Below the pieces are notes generated by a model. The model ran no database searches, had not been told where the DNA came from, and saw only the letters and a program-made list of their open reading frames with translations. Positions 18,318-21,285 of a DNA stretch of 21,285 nucleotides are shown one piece after another. The stretch's first letter is position 1, and each line of letters begins with the position of its first letter. The DNA comes from Eggerthellaceae bacterium (GTDB taxonomy: Bacteria > Actinomycetota > Coriobacteriia > Coriobacteriales > Eggerthellaceae): assembly GCA_003452695.1 (NCBI GenBank), contig DMNP01000109.1, forward strand, positions 16,751-38,035, written 5' to 3'. A program made the translations under genes and the position numbers.

Positions 18318-18347
18318 ATGGGATCCGGGCCGTTTCCGCCATCCCAT
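18318..18347 (+). terminator. Inverted repeat between giant gene and protease gene
   Basis: ATGGGAT (18318-18324) and ATCCCAT (18341-18347) are perfect 7-base complements around a 16-base loop containing a possible inner GGC/GCC pair. It lies 14 bases past the giant's stop codon. No T-run follows, so read-through into the protease gene is likely. Confidence 0.3.
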
Positions 18348-18397
18348 CTGCCCCGCTTGCTGGCCGACGGACACCTGGCCCGTCATCCCGACCGGAG

Positions 18398-18408
18398 AAA
18401 GGAGGTGA
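18398..18408 (+). promoter_or_regulatory. Near-perfect Shine-Dalgarno site for the protease gene
   Basis: AAAGGAGGTGA is almost full-length complementary to the 16S 3' end. The AGGAGG core ends seven bases before ATG 18413. It fixes the start upstream of the odd Arg/Ala leader rather than at the later in-frame ATG 18530, and it is much stronger than the sites of the neighbouring genes. Confidence 0.85.
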
Positions 18409-18412
18409 ACGC

Positions 18413-21067
18413 ATGACCCGCACCACTCGCACTGCCTGCGCCGCGCGCACCGCCCGCGCCGTTGGAGCTGCCCGCGCCGCCTGCGCCGCGCGCACTGCCC
18501 GCGCCGCCTGCCGCTCGAGGCTATGGTCGATGCGCCTGGCTGCGTTGCTGCTTGTCGGTGCGTTTGCGTGTTCGTTGTGCGTTCCCGCCTTCGCCGTAGA
18601 AGCATTTGCTCCCGAACCACCCGCGGGCTCCACCCCCGCCGACCAGCCCGCCATCGCACAGGCTGCCGATGCGCTGGAAGGCTACCGCCCCGGCGTGGTG
18701 CTGGTCACCCTGGACCGCGCGGAGTTCGGCGACGCCACCGCTGCTGCCGCAGAGCTGGCCATTGCGGCGCGGATTCCGGGATGCCGGGTGGTCTCGCGCC
18801 AAGGCTCCCTGCTCGAACTGGCGCTTCCCGAAGATGTTTCCGTGTCTCGCGCCATCGCCGCCCTGCGCGCCGCAGAAGGCGTGCAGGCAGTCCAGCCCGA
18901 CTACCGCTACGCGGCCCATTCCGACGCCCGTCTGGCAGCGGGGGATTCGCCAGAATTCCCCAGCTCGTTCGCTGCCTCTGCCTCCACATTTGCCGCCGCT
19001 TCCGCCGCCTCCGCTTCCGCCGCCGCCACCGCCGCCGCCGCCGACCCCGCTGCCTCCGCTGCTTCCACCCGCGACGCTACCGATTCCACATCGCTTTCGC
19101 CCCAGACCACGACCGACGACGCCTATGTGCTGTCGGGTGCGCTCTGGGCGCTGGACAGCGTGCGGGCCTACGAGGCCTGGGACAGCGTGCGCTGCAACGG
19201 TTCGGTGGCCGTAGCCGTGCTGGACACCGGCTTCAACGTTAACCACGAGGACCTGGCCGACAACATCGTGGCCTCCTTCAACGCATCCGCCTACGACTAC
19301 AGCGAAGGCCTGAGCATAACCGATGCCATGCGCGACGTATCGGGCTACGAATCGCATGGCACGCATGTGGCCGGCATCGTCGGCGCGCGGGCCAACAACG
19401 GCAAGGGCGTGGCGGGCGTTTCCTACAATGCGTCCATCGTGCCCGTGAAGGTGTTCAACTCGTACGGCAACACGTCCACGAGCGTGCTGATGAACGCCTT
19501 CGACTACGTCATTGCGCAGAAGAAGGCGGGCCTGAACGTGCGGGTGATAAACCTCAGCCTGGGCGGCGGGCGCCAGACCACCTCTTGGAGCGACTACGAC
19601 CTGCTGTTCAAGGCCAAGATCGACGAGGCCCACGATCAGGGCATCGTCACGGTCGTGTCGGCGGGCAACGAGGGCGATTCCACGGGCGTCAGCTATTCCG
19701 TGCCGTTCTACTGCTTCCCCGGCGACCTGGACAACGTGGTCACCGTCATCAGCCTGAAAAAGGATGGCAGCGGCCAGGCCGTGCGCTACGACAAATCAAA
19801 CTTCAACGTGGTCGGACAGACCACCAAGAACGTATCGGCACCGGGCAACCTTATCATGAGCACCTTCACGCCCAACGACGACTCCTACAAGTACCAGCAC
19901 GGCACGTCCATGGCGGCGCCCTACGTGTCGGGCGTGCTTGCGCTGATGTTCGCCGCCAATCCCGATCTTGCGCCCGACCAGGCCATAAGCCGGCTCTATT
20001 CCACGGCGCGCGACTTGGCCTACAGCAACGTGAACGAAACGGCGCCTGCGGGCTGGGACCGCTATACCGGCATCGGCGAAATAGACGCCGCCGCAGCCGT
20101 GGCCCCCAGCGCGACCAGTCTGGACGGCACGGCCAGCCTGAAGGTGGGTGCGACGGTGCGTCTTGCGCCTTCGAACGACGACGACTGGACATGGACCTCA
20201 TCAGATGCTTCGGTCGCCAGCGTTTCGAACGGCGTGGTAACGGGGCGCAAGGCCGGCACCGCCACCATAACGGCCAGCAACGCCGATGCCACCCGCTTCG
20301 CCGCCCGCGTGGTGTCGGTGTACAGCCCCGCCATAAGCGGCGCCTCGTCGGTTTCGGCGGGAAGCACGGCATCCTATTCCGTTCCCGCCGTTCCCCTGGG
20401 CACCTACACCTGGGCGTCCTCGAACGCATCCGTGGCTACGATAAATGCGTCCGGCGTGCTTACGGCCCGGGCCGTGGGCACGACCACCATCACGGTCGCG
20501 CTTGCCTCCAATCCTGCCATTTCGGCAACGAAGACCGTTTCGGTCGAGCGCGCCACCATCGGCACGGCAAGCGTTTCGGTGGGCGCGTGCACCTATTCGG
20601 GCAAGGTCCAAAAGCCCGCCGTTTCCGTGAGGCTGGGCTCGAGGGCCCTCGTCGCAGGGCGCGACTACTCGCTTTCCTTCACGAACAACGTGAACGCCGG
20701 CACCGCCTATGTGCGCATTGCCGGCATCGGTTCCTATTCTGGAATGAAAACGGTGCCCTTCACCATCGCGCGTGCCGCCAACCCGCTGAAGCTGAAGGCC
20801 GCAAAGAAAACCGTGAAGGCGTCCGCCCTGAAGAAGAAGGCTCAAACCACGAAGCCCCTTACCGTGGTGAAGCGCCAGGGCGTCCTGAAGTTCAAGAAGA
20901 AATCGGGTGCGGCCGGCATAAGCGTGAACGCCAAGACCGGCGCCCTGAAGCTGAAGAAGGGCCTGAAGAAGGGCACATACAAGGTGAAAGTGGCAACAAC
21001 CGCCGCCGGCACCGCAAACTACCTTCCCGCCACCAAAACCACCGCCGTCACCATAAAGGTGACGTAA
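18413..21067 (+). CDS. Secreted subtilisin-like (S8) serine protease with Big_2 domains and Lys-rich C-terminus
   Basis: 884 aa. The unusual Arg/Ala/Thr-rich leader (1-39) precedes a hydrophobic signal (LAALLLVGAFACSLCVPAFA, cut after AFA). Residues about 98-180 (RPGVVLVTLD, EGVQAVQPDYRY) resemble an I9/fervidolysin-type propeptide. An Ala/Ser linker follows, then the peptidase: Asp271 (AVLDTGF), His315 (SHGTHVAG), oxyanion Asn419 (SAGNEG) and Ser499 (HGTSMAAP), all intact, so activity is expected. Two Big_2-like Ig domains (about 567-713), an MBG-like domain and a 99-residue Lys-rich tail without Asp or Glu complete it. There is no LPXTG. The tail matches that of the preceding giant in kind, so the two may sit on the same surface. 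Processing of neighbouring surface proteins is inferred; host-protein degradation is an alternative. Confidence 0.94.
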   Translation: MTRTTRTACAARTARAVGAARAACAARTARAACRSRLWSMRLAALLLVGAFACSLCVPAFAVEAFAPEPPAGSTPADQPAIAQAADALEGYRPGVVLVTLDRAEFGDATAAAAELAIAARIPGCRVVSRQGSLLELALPEDVSVSRAIAALRAAEGVQAVQPDYRYAAHSDARLAAGDSPEFPSSFAASASTFAAASAASASAAATAAAADPAASAASTRDATDSTSLSPQTTTDDAYVLSGALWALDSVRAYEAWDSVRCNGSVAVAVLDTGFNVNHEDLADNIVASFNASAYDYSEGLSITDAMRDVSGYESHGTHVAGIVGARANNGKGVAGVSYNASIVPVKVFNSYGNTSTSVLMNAFDYVIAQKKAGLNVRVINLSLGGGRQTTSWSDYDLLFKAKIDEAHDQGIVTVVSAGNEGDSTGVSYSVPFYCFPGDLDNVVTVISLKKDGSGQAVRYDKSNFNVVGQTTKNVSAPGNLIMSTFTPNDDSYKYQHGTSMAAPYVSGVLALMFAANPDLAPDQAISRLYSTARDLAYSNVNETAPAGWDRYTGIGEIDAAAAVAPSATSLDGTASLKVGATVRLAPSNDDDWTWTSSDASVASVSNGVVTGRKAGTATITASNADATRFAARVVSVYSPAISGASSVSAGSTASYSVPAVPLGTYTWASSNASVATINASGVLTARAVGTTTITVALASNPAISATKTVSVERATIGTASVSVGACTYSGKVQKPAVSVRLGSRALVAGRDYSLSFTNNVNAGTAYVRIAGIGSYSGMKTVPFTIARAANPLKLKAAKKTVKASALKKKAQTTKPLTVVKRQGVLKFKKKSGAAGISVNAKTGALKLKKGLKKGTYKVKVATTAAGTANYLPATKTTAVTIKVT
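18434..18506 (+). repeat. 45-nt period repeat encoding the Arg/Ala-rich leader
   Basis: A 28-base unit at 18434-18461 recurs at 18479-18506 with one mismatch, a period of 45 bases or 15 codons. It encodes ACAARTARA twice in the n-region of the protease signal peptide. Smaller GCCCGCGCC sub-repeats suggest growth by slippage. Confidence 0.8.
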
Positions 21068-21095
21068 CCCTCGCTGCTATGCTGGCGGGACGCTA

Positions 21096-21234
21096 CCGCG
21101 CATAACGCGACTCCCCATGCGACCTTCCATGGCGCAACCCGCACATTTCGGGCAATCCCGCGCGCCTGCCGCAACGCGACCGCACATTTCGGGCAATCGC
21201 GCGCGTCTGCCGCAACGCGACCGCGCATAACGCG
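21096..21234. repeat. Tandem 41-nt repeats with degenerate flanking units
   Basis: Two 41-base units abut exactly (21140-21180 and 21181-21221) with two mismatches; each begins CGCACATTTCGGGCAATC. Degenerate units flank them, and both begin with the identical 14-mer CCGCGCATAACGCG (21096-21109 and 21221-21234). No ORF here looks real. The array lies just past the protease gene and could be a regulatory array, a REP-like element or recombination debris. Confidence 0.75.
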
Positions 21235-21285
21235 CAATCTCATGCAAATCTGCTTCCGCGGTGCATCAGATTGCATGAAATGCGC
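21232..21285. repeat. Large imperfect inverted repeat at the window edge
   Basis: The left arm 21232-21252 (GCGCAATCTCATGCAAATCTG) and right arm 21267-21285 (reverse complement GCGCATTTCATGCAATCTG) match with two one-base indels and one or two substitutions around a 14-base loop. The right arm read on the - strand resembles the start of the 41-nt unit (GCRCATTTC..GCAATC). It may be a hairpin, operator or short mobile-repeat end, and it may continue beyond the window. Confidence 0.65.

Noticed and set aside
18530..18600. Lipoprotein signal at the LVGAFAC or CSLC cysteines of the protease
   Set aside because: Neither cysteine follows a lipobox ([LVI][AST][GAS]C); an AFA signal-peptidase I site fits better.
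16114..18654. 846-codon open frame on the - strand, plus similar ones at 9388-10920, 11401-13311 and 14242-16053
   Set aside because: All are antisense to clear domain-bearing genes and have low-complexity Arg/His/Gly-rich translations. They are shadow frames.
21096..21285. CRISPR-like array
   Set aside because: The 41-nt units abut with no unique spacers, and no cas gene is in view; this is an ordinary tandem/inverted repeat cluster.

Overview
The window is high-GC actinobacterial DNA. Every supported gene lies on the + strand and encodes an exported or cell-surface protein. The combination of a BspA-type leucine-rich-repeat giant, CnaB/FctA pilin-type proteins, a class B-like sortase fold and C-terminal Lys-rich Ig-like modules best fits a gut or oral member of the Coriobacteriia (Eggerthella/Slackia-like). 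That placement is inferred from architecture only; there is no rRNA, tRNA or housekeeping gene here.

Layout. (1) 1-8106: the 3' part of a giant LPETG-anchored surface protein. It has leucine-rich repeats first, then a long series of DUF11/Ig-like segments, a SpaA-type domain and a sortase sorting signal; its true start lies upstream. (2) 8107-9198: about 1.1 kb with no intact gene. It holds the signal-peptide end of another large surface protein, broken off at an AT-richer scar, followed by a candidate promoter and a 5'-leader hairpin. (3) 9199-11552: a pilin-like protein with three CnaB domains and a non-canonical TPKTG sorting motif. Its stop codon overlaps the start of a small sortase-like membrane protein in which the catalytic His, Cys and Arg positions are all substituted. 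(4) 11617-18303: a second giant, with six FctA-type and six CnaB-like domains, no LPXTG, and a Lys-rich C-terminus. (5) 18413-21067: a secreted subtilisin-like (S8) protease with an intact catalytic triad, ending in the same kind of Lys-rich module. (6) 21068-21285: a repeat-rich non-coding tail with two perfectly abutting 41-nt repeats and a large inverted repeat running to the window edge.

How the parts may fit together. Genes 3-5 (9199-21067) look like one transcription unit from the candidate promoter at about 9118: one coupled overlap, a 64-nt gap and a 109-nt gap, with no convincing intrinsic terminator. The pilin-like protein keeps all three Lys/Glu/Asn isopeptide triads and a wall-sorting tail. 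The giant next to it has lost most of its triads and has no sorting tail. Giant and protease share an acid-free, Lys-rich C-terminus that could hold them electrostatically on the wall. The only sortase-like protein in the window looks catalytically dead, so covalent anchoring of the pilin and of the LPETG giant would need a sortase encoded elsewhere. The most interesting proposal is a surface-assembly cassette made of pilin, pseudo-sortase, non-covalently held giant and protease.
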